DNA of 64,000 nt from Corallium rubrum. Lineage: Eukaryota > Cnidaria > Anthozoa > Scleralcyonacea > Coralliidae. The DNA lies in the NCBI GenBank assembly GCA_964035015.1, contig OZ036007.1:3665468-3729467 (forward strand). The letters run 5' to 3'. The notes beneath the pieces are model-generated. The model saw only the letters and a program-made list of their open reading frames with translations. It was not told the origin of the DNA and searched no databases. Positions 1 to 10,922 of this stretch are shown one piece after another (the stretch's first letter is position 1; every line of letters starts with the position of its first letter). The position numbers and the translations under genes are program-made.

Positions 1-550
1 CTTGAATCATCATTATCTGATTCTTCACCTTCAGAACTTCTCCCTTTCTTAGAACCACCTGGTTTATTTTTTGTTCTAACTGGTTTTGGTGGTGGTGTTT
101 TCTTATTCCTAGTGCCACCTTCATTTGGTGGCTTTTTCCCCGAGTTAATGTCACCTTTTTCAGCAGGTTTGCCAAATTTGCTACCATCTTTCAAAAAAGA
201 ATCTTGTTTTTGTGACATATCACCAAACGAAACACTTTTGTTTCCCTTTCCAATTGAATCAAAAAGTTTGTCTGCCCTTAATTTAGAAGAGTTTCCTGAC
301 TCGTCTAATGACTTATCCTTATGGTGACCAGGAGATCCAACTGAGGTCTCTCTTGACACTGGTTTTGATCGTGGTCTTGGCACAGGACGAGGTGATGTCT
401 CATTGTGGTCTTTGTTCAAGTTTTCTGTCTTTCCAGAAAAGAGTTGATCTGCTGAGTTTTTTCTGTCATTGGTTGAGAACTCTCTATGCCGTGGTTTGGG
501 TTTTGGCTTGCTGCTACTTGGCATGACTAAAGAGTTGGAGTCTGTGTGGT
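1..550 (-). CDS. Coding exon 2 of the unidentified gene (partial)
   Basis: Minus-strand frame open for the full 550 bases after a pyrimidine-rich acceptor at 551-565. It encodes a Ser/Lys/Pro-rich, probably disordered stretch containing SPRPVPRPRS, KSVSFGD and TPPPKPVR. It has no stop before the window edge, so the exon may be longer. Confidence 0.7.
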
Positions 551-3500
551 CTGAAATGTAAGCAAATAAAACTATATATTAAAGTGCACATGAAATGAAA
601 ATTAAGTTTGTCTTATTTGAAAGAACATTTAAAATGATAGTCTAGAGTAACATCTTTTGCAGTTTTTCGTTTCCTTGCTTCGTTCTGGAGATATTTCAGT
701 TTGTTTGATATGCAAAGTAAACAACTTGACGTCACATGTGCATAATGAGTTATCAGAGAAGGTTATATATCTTTGCTATTATCAAACATAGTCACTTGAA
801 AATTCTACATGTTTGGCGTTGTGAGAGAAACACACGCACACACTTCCTTCGAATTAAAGCCCCGGTCAAACGAGGATGAGAGTTGATGAGAGTCTATGAG
901 AGTTGCAACTCTTGGTCGCGTTTGACAACCAACTCTCATCGACTCTCATGCACTCTTATCAACTCTCATCAACTTTGAGCTGGTTCAAATTTTAATGAGA
1001 GTTGATGAGAGTTTTTGCTCGTTTGACCAGTCATAAGAGTTGGCATATGAGAGTTGATGAGAGTTCAGCGGCTAGCGGTTTGCCTTTCCTTGTCATGAAA
1101 TTGTTTTGACTGTATTCATGACTTTTCGTGAAAAGAAAAGGCAAGAATGCAAAATATATCTGTCTATTTATTTGTCCAGTACGAACATGGAAAAATACGA
1201 ACTTTGTTTACCTCGAAATTCGTTCCTAGTCTCCCTGCTATGCGCGGTAAATCCTGCAACTCTCATCAACTCTCACCCTCGTTTGACCGTGGCATGAGAG
1301 TTGAGAAAACTCTCAGACAAACTCTCGCTTGCCAACTCTCATCCTCGTTTGACCGGGGCTTAAGTTTGGTTTGATAATAGCAAAGATATATAACCTTCAC
1401 TGATAACTCATTATGCACATGTGACGTCAAGTTGTTTACTTTGCATATCAAACAAACTGAAATATCTCAAGAACGAAGCAAGGAAACGAAAAACTGCAAA
1501 AGATGTTACTCTATCATTTTAAGTGTTCTTTAAAATAAGACAAACTTAATTTTCGTTTCATGTGCACTAAAGTGCAACACACAACTGTTGCGAATACGTT
1601 CTCAAAAGTTCATTGAATCAAATTCTACTTCCTGCTTTAATGCTATTGGATGCAGTGGCGTGGGGTTGCAGAAGGGGTGCCAAAACTTAACAAAATAAAC
1701 CTATTTCTTTTATAATCTTCAGAATTCTGTAAAATCTCACTCCAAAATGCAGGAAATGGCATATCATAAGAGAACCTGTTGTTTGTTGTAATATTATGGG
1801 GGCACCAAAGCTAATCTGGCCACCCCAGCCTGAAACTTGCCACCATGCCACTGATTGGATGGTGATATTTTAGCACATGTACTGTATGTATGATTGGACA
1901 ATTCAAACAGGAAGTTAGGATATTTTAAGGAGTTTGTCAAATAATCGAGGTACTCCTCAGTCTCAGACCAAAATTTTCGCCACCTTTTCTTTAAAAGGTG
2001 GCTCCCTAGAGTTTTAGTTTTTTCATGGCGTGTTACGTTCTGGTTATTGCTGTCTATAAAATAACTATTACATAATTATTCTCTATACTGAACTGCAGAA
2101 GGAGAACCACACTTATGAAGTATCTGTTGAATAGTGCTAATATCTGCTGCTACCATGGTGATAATAGCGTTTGAAATTTGTCAAATTTTCACGGTTTTCA
2201 TCTATTTAGACGCATATCTCCAGTTTTCATCAGTCAAAATTTCTAAAAATTGTCATCTGGTCAGTTTTTTCGACATAGAACACTACAGCAAAATATTAGG
2301 GAAAGTTGTCAAGACAGATTTTTCACTATAAACTTAATGGATTAAAAAAAGTTCTGTCTTATGAATTTTTTTAAAAACTAAGTACGTTATTTACAGTTCC
2401 CCTATTTCTCTATGTACAAAATTTTATGTACAAAATTTTTGTGTGATATTTGGGTAATTGTACCGTTTGGATGTACAGCTGCTGATGTGACAGAATATCA
2501 ACTTGACAAGATTGCTAATTATTTTATGCATGTGCCGATGCCATACTTGTATCCAGTCCCTTCTTAAAATTACCATAGGGAGCCACCTTAAGCTTCATTC
2601 ATGTTGTGTATGGTTAATTTTGCTATAAACTGTTTGACTCCCAAAGCAGCCAAAACCAGCCAAAAACAATTTTACTCAATGACATCAAGTGAAGTTGTAT
2701 GCAAAGGGGAAGCTGTATGTGACATGTGTGAGGAGTACTATGGAAGTGAGACATTGGGCCATGACTGCAGAGCAGAGGGGGAGATTGGAGCAGACAGAGA
2801 TGAGGATGGTGCGATGGATGTGTGGTGTATCGCTAAAGGATAGAGTGCAAATTTTTTATTTTGATGACGTCATTCGAAAACCTGTCTGAATGACCACCTG
2901 TCCTTAACGACCACTTTTACATGGCAACTGGGGTGGTCGCAAAACTCAAGTTTTATACATGCATATGAGGGCATTGCACCTCACCCCAGGCTCCCCAGTG
3001 TGAGAAATCTGTTTCTCACTTCTTTCATACATCAGCCAGCAAAACTCTAATACCCTACCCCATAAAATTATACCCTATAGGGTGGCACATATCAGTATCC
3101 CTACATATGAAAGTACCCCCTGGCACTTTAGTACTGTACATATGGGTTCCTAGACTTTCTCAAAGTCCTTTTCAAACATTTTTGACCTTTCAGTTCCTCA
3201 TTGAAAAGGACTTTTCCCACATGCAGCACACCAAAATTCACCGGTGAATTTTTCAACCAGTGATGTAATTCGGGAAGTAATTATATTCAGGCTAAATTGC
3301 AATGCAAGTGCTATCTTTGGAAGTTGGAGTTAAACAGACTCTTGAAAATGTTTTAGTAAGGGTAGAACCACTTTCTATTGCAACAACCTGAAACACATCA
3401 AAACAGGGCGATGTACATTTCAGCGATTTCCCACCAGAATATTTCGATTCAAAAACATGCATGTGAAACAAGTCTGCCTCTTTCTAGAGGTGAGCCGATC

Positions 3501-4316
3501 ATCGGCAAAACATCGGCAGAGCCGATTAACGGCTAGTTTTTCTCACAATCGGCCATCGGCCGACTGTCTTTCACCATCAGATCGGCTGTCTCGTGACACT
3601 CGTCCTCGTATTTCTGCTCTCTCATCTTCTTTATCATAGCCTGTGTACAGCCACAACCCTCCCATCAAAATCGGGGAGTGAGCGTCTGTGGTACAGCGTC
3701 AATGATCGCGTCAATAAATTGTTTTGTTGCACTCAAAATACGAGAATTGGCTTGATGACTTCCTCTCATTGCAAAACTTGAGATGAAGAAAACGACAAAA
3801 CGGGAGCACTGAGCATCAGGTTAGTGGTTTTGCCGATTAATTGGCCGATGGTGGAGATATCGGTTCTTGACAATCAGTATCGGCAATCGGCTTTTTTTTA
3901 ACATCGGCTCACCTCTACCTCTTAACTCCCGCTTTTCCACCTTTCCGCTCACCTGCCTTTCTACCCACCCGCAAAAGCTAGTGCTTCCAGGTTCCATACT
4001 TCCATATTTGGGACCAACATCACATCTTATAGTTAAACTACTATATTGTTTAAACCACAAAATACTCCATACTTCTTTCCATACCTCCTTCAATAAGTCT
4101 AGACATAACATCATCATCCAGTATTATTTCATCGTCTTCAGAATCATGACTAGCAACTCTCAAATCTTTACTCTCTTCTACAGCAAGCCAAGCGTTCAAA
4201 TCAACATTTTCTTTACTGGCGTTGTCTCGAAGAGGACGTCTCCCGATGATCTCATTCGGGTCCTTTGGAAAATCATCTCGTTGCCAACTTGATATTACAA
4301 TCTCGTCTTCTTCCAT
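1..4316 (-). CDS. Unidentified gene, 5' part: two coding exons, runs off the window edge
   Basis: Two exons on the minus strand join as 4316-4085 and 550-1, with an intron at 4084-551. The first exon ends in phase 1 (GGAG before GTATGG). The second begins with the two bases that complete the codon after a TTGCTTACATTTCAG acceptor, so the junction reads Leu-Ile-Glu-Gly-Asp-His without a frame change. The product starts with about 77 acidic residues (MEEDEIVISSW; later EDDEIILDDDV). About 180 hydrophilic residues rich in Ser, Pro and Lys follow, with SH3-ligand-like stretches (PRPVPRPRSKP, KKTPPPKPVR) and short LF motifs. No folded domain, signal peptide or membrane segment is visible, and it looks disordered. 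I do not recognise the family. Further small exons inside the intron cannot be excluded. The reading frame is open to position 1, so the gene continues outside the window. Confidence 0.7.
583..1568. mobile_element. Foldback (long-TIR) transposon, family A, interrupted by a second MITE
   Basis: Arms of about 200 bp at 583-790 and 1370-1568 are reverse complements with few differences. Both carry AGTGCACATGAAA at the end, then the TTAAGTTTGTCTTAT, GAGATATTTCAG and TGACGTCACATGTGCATAA segments. No coding. Further copies of this family in the window lie at 48148-48527, 48613-49020, 53166-53755 and 54487-54612. The left end follows TTAA, but the right flank does not match it, so the target duplication is not settled. 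Confidence 0.8.
858..1360. mobile_element. MITE nested in the family A foldback; TAA flanks
   Basis: Begins AGCCCCGGTCAAACGAGGAT and ends with its exact reverse complement. Direct TAA repeats flank it at 855-857 and 1361-1363. A 3-bp TAA duplication fits PIF/Harbinger-type transposition. The inside is made of many inverted GAGAGTTGATGA-type subrepeats and has no ORF. Confidence 0.8.
1991..2591. mobile_element. MITE with GGTGGCTCC termini and TTAA flanks
   Basis: TTAA at 1991 followed by AAGGTGGCTCCCTA; the right end is TAGGGAGCCACC followed by TTAA at 2588-2591. The same terminal motif and TTAA flanks occur in the larger element at 50300-50984. The left end has two extra A bases. TTAA flanks suggest piggyBac-type mobilisation. 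No coding. Confidence 0.5.
2592..3484. other. Intron sequence, nothing recognised
   Basis: Inside the intron of the minus-strand gene at the window start. Only short unsupported ORFs; no clear repeat, RNA gene or exon seen. Confidence 0.4.
3485..3917. mobile_element. hAT-type MITE
   Basis: Ends TAGAGGTGAGCCGAT and ATCGGCTCACCTCTA are inverted repeats of the hAT style (YAGRG... ends). An 8-bp flank CCTCTTTC on the left resembles CCTCTTAA on the right (6 of 8), as expected for an aged hAT target duplication. The interior is rich in repeated CATCGGC/GCCGATG units. No transposase ORF. Confidence 0.75.
4085..4316 (-). CDS. Coding exon 1 of the unidentified gene
   Basis: Open from ATG at 4316 to a GT donor at 4084-4083; 77 codons plus one base. 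Acidic clusters at both ends (residues 2-5 and 60-69). The ATG is the first in this open frame. Translation beyond the donor turns hydrophobic and soon stops, which supports the splice site. Confidence 0.65.
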
Positions 4317-5206
4317 TCTCTCTGAAATAACGTTTGCTGTTCACGTCCTGAAAAGCTTCTAAATTCGTAAAATTCTCTCTTTCTCCAGAGGATTTCGGCT
4401 TGATTTGAAATATTTGCCGAGAACGTTTTTCTAGCTATTTTGCTATAATAACATCACTCGATCATCCAAAATATTAATTTTCAACTCGCTGTCTCCAATC
4501 AAGTTATTTCCCATGCCAGAATAAGCATAGTTTGTTTATTTTTTCTTGTTTACGACCAGTTGACGACCATTTGAGTAATTTGAAATTCAGCAATGTAAAC
4601 AAACGCTTGTGCGCATGCCAAGAAGACGAGAAACCGCTATAACTAGTAAACGCGCGATGGCCAATGATTGCAAGATCTTGGGATTTTTTTGGGATTTTTT
4701 TCTCAGGGATTCAACCTTGGGATTTTTTTTTTATTTTTCCAGAGCAAACAGTTTCGGTTTTAAAAAGCTGATTTCAATGTTAATACGAAGGATTATACTT
4801 TTGTGAGTACCAAATTTTTTCCGTTTATAGCAATCTGAGCCCACTGTATCAGTGATACTTCATTTGGATGGAGTACTTCATCTTGTCTAAATCAAACGAA
4901 TACATATTAGGCTAGTGGACTAAGTGGAGTATGATCACTGAGCATGATCTAATGATCAAGTAAATTTAAAAAATAATGAGAACCGATTGTTTATAGGAGC
5001 ACTGTGAACCTTGGGATTTTTTGGTAAAAAATAGGGAATCTTGGGATATTTTCAGACCTTTATTGGGATTTTTACGAAACTTGAATTGGTAACACTGGTC
5101 AGGCTCAGGCGTTATATAGAGGTCAGTGGTCAGGCCCGGAACTTCGCAAACACACGGCGGTAAAGCACTAGCCTGCGTAGCTGGCGGTATTAGGGAGTTC
5201 GGGCGC
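4317..5206. other. Upstream region of the minus-strand gene; degenerate TTGGGATTTTT units
   Basis: Directly upstream of the ATG at 4316, so the promoter and 5' UTR should be here, but no TATA box or first-exon boundary could be fixed. At 4676-4732 and 5008-5075 there are irregular copies of a CTTGGGATTTTTT motif. No gene seen. Confidence 0.4.
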
Positions 5207-6194
5207 GGGCGGTAGGCGGGCAACGCGAAATACCGCCTGCCCAAAAACCATATGTTTTTGAGTTCTCTCCGTCCGCTGGGTGACGGAGCATTCTGATTGG
5301 TCAGAATATTGATTTTTGATTTCAGGAGTTATCATATTACATCACAGATATGAGCGGACAAATATTATAAGCGAATGTATTGAGAAACAGAGAAAAACAG
5401 GTATTGAATTCTTTAAGCGCTATCGGTCGTCACGTCGTTTTGAAGAGTGAACAACGAATTGCATTTGGATATCTATTGCTTGGTAGAGAATATTGCAATT
5501 TTGCCAACTGGATTTGGTAAAAGTATGATATTTAGTATTTACTGTGTATGCTTTGGCGAAGCATGAGATCATGACAATGTCTGGAATTATTAATAACAAT
5601 CAAAATATAGTAAGGTTAGATATACTGCCGAAACAGAGAACGTAGGAGTCTAACGTTTCGAGCGAAGCCCTTGGTTTTCTCTCTGACGAAGGGCTTTCGC
5701 TCGAAACGTTAGACTCCTACGTTCTCTGTTTCGGCAGTATATCTAACCTTACTACATTTCGATTGTTGTTCAACACTGGACTGAAAGCCAGCCGCCGATC
5801 TCATCTCAGGAGTTAGAACGAGATAAGACCGGCGGCTGACTTTCAGTCTAGTTTATTAATAACACTGTCTACGCAGCGCACTTTTTATTTCACTGTTTGG
5901 AATTATTAATGATGGCTGTTCTGTACTCGTCGTCTCTCCCTTGAAGAGTATACAGTATATAAACGATCAAATCTCTTCTCTTGAATCGCTTAACTCAACT
6001 ACACAGCAATTTAACTATCCGATGAACCATTTGCAGATATTTAATAAATTAAAATTCGAGGCGTTGATCGCACCATGCTTCATGCATCACTATTATTAGT
6101 TCACGTTCTGATTAAACAAACATATTCGGTGGGCGGAATTCAAAAACATATGGTTTTTGGGCAGGCGGTATTTCGCGTTGCCCGCCTACCGCCC
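5207..6194. mobile_element. TIR element of about 1 kb with a nested foldback element
   Basis: GGGCGGTAGGCGGGCAACGCG at 5207 onward continues into an arm ending CCATATGTTTTTGA. The reverse complement of this arm lies at 6135-6194. Arms are about 55-60 bp. The interior carries no ORF of note and contains the 254-bp insert at 5599-5852. The right end runs into a long poly-C tract (from about 6191). Confidence 0.65.
5599..5852 (+). mobile_element. Small element with two hairpins and a hammerhead-like core; 12-bp target duplication
   Basis: The direct repeat TTATTAATAACA lies at 5587-5598 and 5853-5864, so 5599-5852 was inserted. The first hairpin (about 5596-5771) has near-perfect arms of about 85 bp. 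Its right side has CTGACGA (5683-5689), a short GGGC/GCTC stem and GAAA (5703-5706). Pairing of CTAACG (5650-5655) with CGTTAG after GAAA would form stem III, with UU at 5656-5657 as the predicted cleavage site. A second hairpin follows at about 5780-5850. One unpaired A sits between CTGACGA and stem II, which is not canonical. Activity is inferred, not shown. Confidence 0.6.
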
Positions 6195-6589
6195 CCCCCC
6201 CCCCCCCTCCTAAAAGATGGCGATTATGCATGGGGATTCACTGGAAATATGCAAATATATATATTTGTGAGAAACAAGTCAAATAACATTCTGCTGTGTT
6301 CCCTTGCTCACCAAAGTAAAAGAGTGATCTGGCAAAGAATCCAGAAATATCATTCTCGTTAGATATTTATTCTAGATATTTACACTTTTACAGTCAAAAC
6401 AAGTTACTCGAAAGAGATGTAGAAGTTTAATAGATGGGGTGACTCTGGGGGACTTTTTTCTCGACGATTGCGCTATTAAAGTCACGAATTGAACTTTACT
6501 GCGCATCCCACAAGCTTCTTTAGTGACTGTGCTGCTTTAAAGGGGCTTGAGGATGGCGTGGTCGGTCGGTCGGTCGGTCGCGGCTTTGC
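6195..6589. other. Unique sequence, no gene seen
   Basis: Short spacer between the TIR element and the minisatellite; ends in a run of GGTC units (about 6559-6580). No supported ORF or RNA. Confidence 0.4.
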
Positions 6590-6626
6590 GATTTGTTGCG
6601 ATTTGTTGCGATTTGTTGCGATTTGT
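6590..6626 (+). repeat. 10-bp minisatellite, left edge
   Basis: Three to four units of TTTGTTGCGA between unique DNA and the 3' end of the minus-strand retrotransposon copy. It is the left remnant of the array that resumes at 7449. Confidence 0.85.
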
Positions 6627-7448
6627 ATTTGTATTTTTTGTATTTAAAATTTATTTAGACACGGTAACCATTCAGCAATTACAGCTGATTTTCAATGGGC
6701 CGTGCTATTACAATAAAAATATAAAAAGAAAATTACAAAGGATGTGAAGCCTACTTACTAGTCAGCTTCACGCTATAGTAGGTACTTATTACAATTTTAC
6801 AACTATTATAAATACATAAGTATATATTAATAAACACTAAAATAAATACTTTGAAGCCTATTCACACATATTACATGCATACAGTTTTGCATGAATTAAT
6901 TAAGGTAATCTGCCATTCCAGTGCTGTCAACTTCTCCCCAAAGCATTAAAGTAATTATTAATTAAGGTTTTGAAACTTCTTGTGGAGAGTTCATTATAGC
7001 CATTGACAGCATTGTTTGGCAGTTCATTCCATGCAGAAGCCCCCCGATACGAAAAAGATTTTTTCATGAAGTCAGTATTAGGTTTTCCTAAGTAGAGTTT
7101 ACAGTCATTGCTCCTTAACTGATGCATATCATTATGGTTAAACTTAAACATTTCTGACATGTAACCTGGTAGCTCGTCTTGGATGGCCTTAAATGTCGTC
7201 ATAATTTCACGTTTCTTAAGTATGTTTTCAATTGGTTCCCAGCCTAAGCGTTCAAAGATTTCCCTAGATCTTATCTCATAGCTTGATCCGGTGATCACTC
7301 GAGCAGCTCTTTTTTGCATTTTATAGAGTTTATTAATATGTGTACAACTACCATCACTCCACACGGTAGAACAGTATGTGAAGTGAGGTAAAACTAATGA
7401 GTTATACATAGTAATGACCGTATCCAAGGTTACAAAACTTTTCGCGCG
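6627..7448 (-). mobile_element. 5'-truncated CR1/L2-like non-LTR retrotransposon
   Basis: Only the 3' part of ORF2 and the 3' UTR remain. The 3' end on the minus strand is an A-rich tail of ATACAA-type units (plus strand 6625-6645) that abuts the minisatellite. The 5' truncation point is at about 7440-7448, again against minisatellite units. It is therefore an insertion inside the array, opposite in orientation to the two long elements. Confidence 0.85.
6927..7446 (-). pseudogene. ORF2 C-terminal fragment of the truncated retrotransposon
   Basis: Encodes the region after the reverse transcriptase palm, with motifs shared with the intact copy ending at 20536: MYNSLVLPHFTYCSTVW, QKRAARVITGSSYEI and KKSFSYRGASAWNELP. 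The endonuclease and the catalytic reverse transcriptase motifs are absent. There is no genuine start: the frame runs straight in from satellite sequence. Not expected to be functional. Confidence 0.85.
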
Positions 7449-10106
7449 TATTTGTTGCGATTTGTTGCGATTTGTTGCGATTTGTTGTGATTTGTTGCGA
7501 TTTGATGCGATTTGTTGTGATTTGTTGCGATTTGTTGCGATTTGTTGTGATTTGTTGCGATTTGTTGTGATTTGTTGCGATTTGTTGCGATTTGTTGTGA
7601 TTTGTTGTGATTTGTTGTGATTTGTTGCGATTTGTTGCGATTTGTTGTGATTTGTTGCGATTTGTTGCGATTTGTTGTGATTTGTTGCGATTTGTTGTGA
7701 TTTGTTGTGATTTGTTGTGATTTGTTGCGATTTCTTGTGATTTGTTGCGATTTGTTGCGATTTGTTGCGATTTGTTGTGATTTGTTGCGATTTGTTGCGA
7801 TTTGTTGTGATTTGTTGCGATTTGTTGCGATTTGTTGTGATTTGTTGCGATTTGTTGCGATTTGTTGCGATTTGTTACGATTTGTTGCGATTTGTTGCGA
7901 TTTGTTGCGATTTGTTGTGATTTGTTGCGATTTGTTGCGATTTGTTGTGATTTGTTGCGATTTGTTGCGATTTGTTGCGATTTGTTGCGATTTGTTGTGA
8001 TTTGTTGCGATTTGTTGCGATTTCTTGCGATTTGTTGTGATTTGTTGTGATTTGTTGTGATTTGTTGCGATTTGTTGCGATTTGTTGCGATTTGTTGCGA
8101 TTTGTTGTGATTTGTTGCGATTTGTTGTGATTTGTTGTGATTTGTTGCGATTTGTTGTGATTTGTTGTGATTTGTTGTGATTTGTTGCGATTTGTTGTGA
8201 TTTGTTGCAATTTGTTGCGATTTGTTGCGATTTGTTGTGACTTGTTGCGATTTGTTGCGATTTGTTGCGATTTGTTGTGATTTGTAGCGATTTGTTGCGA
8301 TTTGTTGCGATTTGTTGTGATTTGTTGTGATTTGTTGCGATTTGTTGCGATTTGTTGTGATTTGTTGTGATTTGTTGCGATTTGTTGTGATTTGTTGCGA
8401 TTTGTTGTGATTTGTTGCAATTTGTTGCGATTTGTTGCGATTTGTTGTGACTTGTTGCGATTTGTTGCGATTTGTTGTGTTGTGTTTTGTTGCGATTTGT
8501 TGCGATTTGTTGCGATTTGTTGTGATTTGTTGCGATTTGTTGCGATTTGTTGTGATTTGTTGCGATTTGTTGCGATCTGTTGTGATTTGTTGCTATTTGT
8601 TGTGATTTGTTGTGATTTGTTGCGATTTGTTGCGATTTGTTGCGATTTGTTGCGATTTGTTGTGATTTGTTGCGATTTGTTGCGATTTGTTGCCATTTGT
8701 TGCCATTTGTTGCGATTTGTTGCGATTTGTTGCGATTTGTTGCGATTTGTTGTGATTTGTTGCGATTTGTTGCGATTTGTTGTGATTTGTTGTGATTTGT
8801 TGCGATTTGTTGCGATTTATTGTGATTTGTTGTGATTTGTTGCGATTTGTTGCGATTTGTTGCGATTTGTTGTGATTTCTTGCGATTTGTTGTGATTTGT
8901 TGCGATTTGTTGTGATTTGTTGCGATTTGTTGCGATTTGTTGCGATTTGTTGTGATTTGTGGTGATTTGTTGTGATTTGTTGCGATTTGTTGCGATTTGT
9001 TGTGATTTGTTGTGATTTGTTGCGATTTGTTGTGATTTGTTTCGATTTGTTGTGATTTGTTGCGATTTGTTGCGATTTGTTGCGATTTGTTGTGATTTGT
9101 TGTGATTTGTTGCGATTTGTTGTGATTTGTTGCGATTTGTTGTGATTTGTTGTGATTTGTTGCGATTTGTTGTGATTTGTTGCGATTTGTTGCGATTTGT
9201 TGCGATTTGTTGCGATTTGTTATGATTTGTTGCGATTTGTTGCGATTTGTTGTGATTTGTTGCGATTTGTTGCGATTTGTTGCGATTTGTTGCGATTTTT
9301 TGCGATTTGTTGCGATTTGTTGCGATTTGTTGCGATTTGTTGCGATTTGTTGTGATTTGTTGTGATTTGTTGCGATTTGTTGTGATTTGTTGCGATTTGT
9401 TGCGATTTGTTGTGATTTGTTGTGATTTGTTGCGATTTGTTGTGATTTGTGGTGATTTGTTGTGATTTGTTGCGATTTGTTGCGATTTGTTGTGATTTGT
9501 TGTGATTTGTTGCGATTTGTTGTGATTTGTTGCGATTTGTTGTGATTTGTTGCGATTTGTTGCGATTTGTTGTGATTTGTTGTGATTTGTTGCGATTTGT
9601 TGTGATTTGTTGCGATTTGTTGCGATTTGTTGCGATTTGTTGCGATTTGTTGCGATTTGTTGTGATTTGTTGCGATTTGTTGCGATTTGTTGCGATTTGT
9701 TGCGATTTGTTGCGATTTGTTGCGATTTGTTGCGATTTGTTGCGATTTGTTGTGATTTGTTGTGATTTGTTGCGATTTGTTGTGATTTGTGGTGATTTGT
9801 TGTGATTTGTTGCGATTTGTTGCGATTTGTTGTGATTTCTTGTGATTTGTTGCGATTTGTTGTGATTTGTTGCGATTTGTTGTGATTTGTTGCGATTTGT
9901 TGCGATTTGTTGTGATTTGTTGTGATTTGTTGTGATTTGTCGCGATTTGTTGTGATTTGTTGCGATTTGTTGTGATTTGTTGTGATTTGTTGCGATTTGT
10001 TGTGATTTGTTGCGATTTGTTGCGATTTGTTGCGATTTGTTGCGATTTGTTGTGATTTGTTGCGATTTGTTGCGATTTGTTGTGATTTGTTGCGCTTTGT
10101 TGCGAT
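7449..10106 (+). repeat. 10-bp minisatellite TTTGTTGYGA, block 2
   Basis: About 265 head-to-tail units. Position 8 of the unit alternates between C and T; other changes are rare (TTTGTGGTGA at 8956, 9446 and 9786; TTTCTTGYGA; TTTGTTGCAA). The unit contains no stop on the minus strand, so long minus-strand frames encoding (SQQIATNRNK)n arise automatically and are not treated as genes. Confidence 0.97.
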
Positions 10107-10115
10107 TGAGAAGCT

Positions 10116-10922
10116 ATGTCTCTGAACGAATGTATCGATTATTGTTCAAATATACTTAAGTCTTTAAAGTTCCAACCCGACAAACATGTTAAAGACTTAG
10201 TAAATATGACCTATGATGGAAAACGGCTGAAGTGGGTAAATGACTTCGAGTCTCTGAAGAAAGTTATACACGATTCGTTTGGTTTACGAGGAAAATGGTC
10301 GTCACCTGGAGGTGGTTCTAAAAGATTTAAGAGTACAAATGCCGACGTAACTATAACTTGGTACTTCAAGAAACAGAATACTCTGTTATTCCAAGGGAAA
10401 GACGGATACCTTCTACGGGATAAATGTGTTCATATATGTCAAACAAGAGAGCAGCATGATTTGAAACCACCCGACAAAAGTAATGAACTAGCAAACGAAT
10501 CGTTCGGTGCCTTGGACAGCTCATTTAATTTGTCTGCTCGAAAGACCACTAAGTCTGAAGATGTCAATGAAACAGTAGCAACAACAACACCGACCAAAGG
10601 ATCTCCCGAATTTGAGGCCAAATCTAAGGCTGATTTTATAAATCTTATTGATGATTATTCATCATCGTCCTCCAGCTGTCGATGTTCATGTGGAGTGCTA
10701 GCTGCCGAACTTGAGGGTGTGAAATTGGATGTTGTCATTCTCCAGAAAAGAATTGACTCACAAGTGCAGAACTCGGCGACTGTGGGAATTTCAAGCGATA
10801 ATGAAGAAATGAATCGTCAGAAGCGGGAAATCCTCGAAGAAAGAGAAAAATCAAAACGGTTAGAAGAAGACCTTCTTTTGATTGTAAAAGAGCGAGACAA
10901 TGAGGTCAACTATGAAGAATAG
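10116..10922 (+). CDS. Retrotransposon copy 2, ORF1 N-terminal part
   Basis: 268 residues from the first ATG, eight bases inside the element. The first ~110 residues form a compact basic domain (GKWSSPGGGSKRF, TITWYFKKQNTLLFQG). A Ser/Thr-rich linker, a CRCSCG cluster near residue 190 and a charged coiled-coil-like tail (residues 230-265) follow. By position it should be the nucleic-acid-binding ORF1 protein. It overlaps the next frame by 23 bases, so either a +1 shift joins the pieces or an indel has split ORF1 in this copy. Confidence 0.75.
   Translation: MSLNECIDYCSNILKSLKFQPDKHVKDLVNMTYDGKRLKWVNDFESLKKVIHDSFGLRGKWSSPGGGSKRFKSTNADVTITWYFKKQNTLLFQGKDGYLLRDKCVHICQTREQHDLKPPDKSNELANESFGALDSSFNLSARKTTKSEDVNETVATTTPTKGSPEFEAKSKADFINLIDDYSSSSSSCRCSCGVLAAELEGVKLDVVILQKRIDSQVQNSATVGISSDNEEMNRQKREILEEREKSKRLEEDLLLIVKERDNEVNYEE

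Noticed and set aside
3821-4292. Plus- and minus-strand frames overlapping the first exon region
   Set aside because: Antisense or out-of-frame shadows of the exon at 4085-4316 and of the hAT-type MITE.
7875-8696. Long minus-strand frame of about 270 codons, and similar plus-strand frames, in the minisatellite
   Set aside because: Product of a stop-free 10-bp unit repeated in all frames; no genuine start, no unique sequence, no splice or regulatory context.
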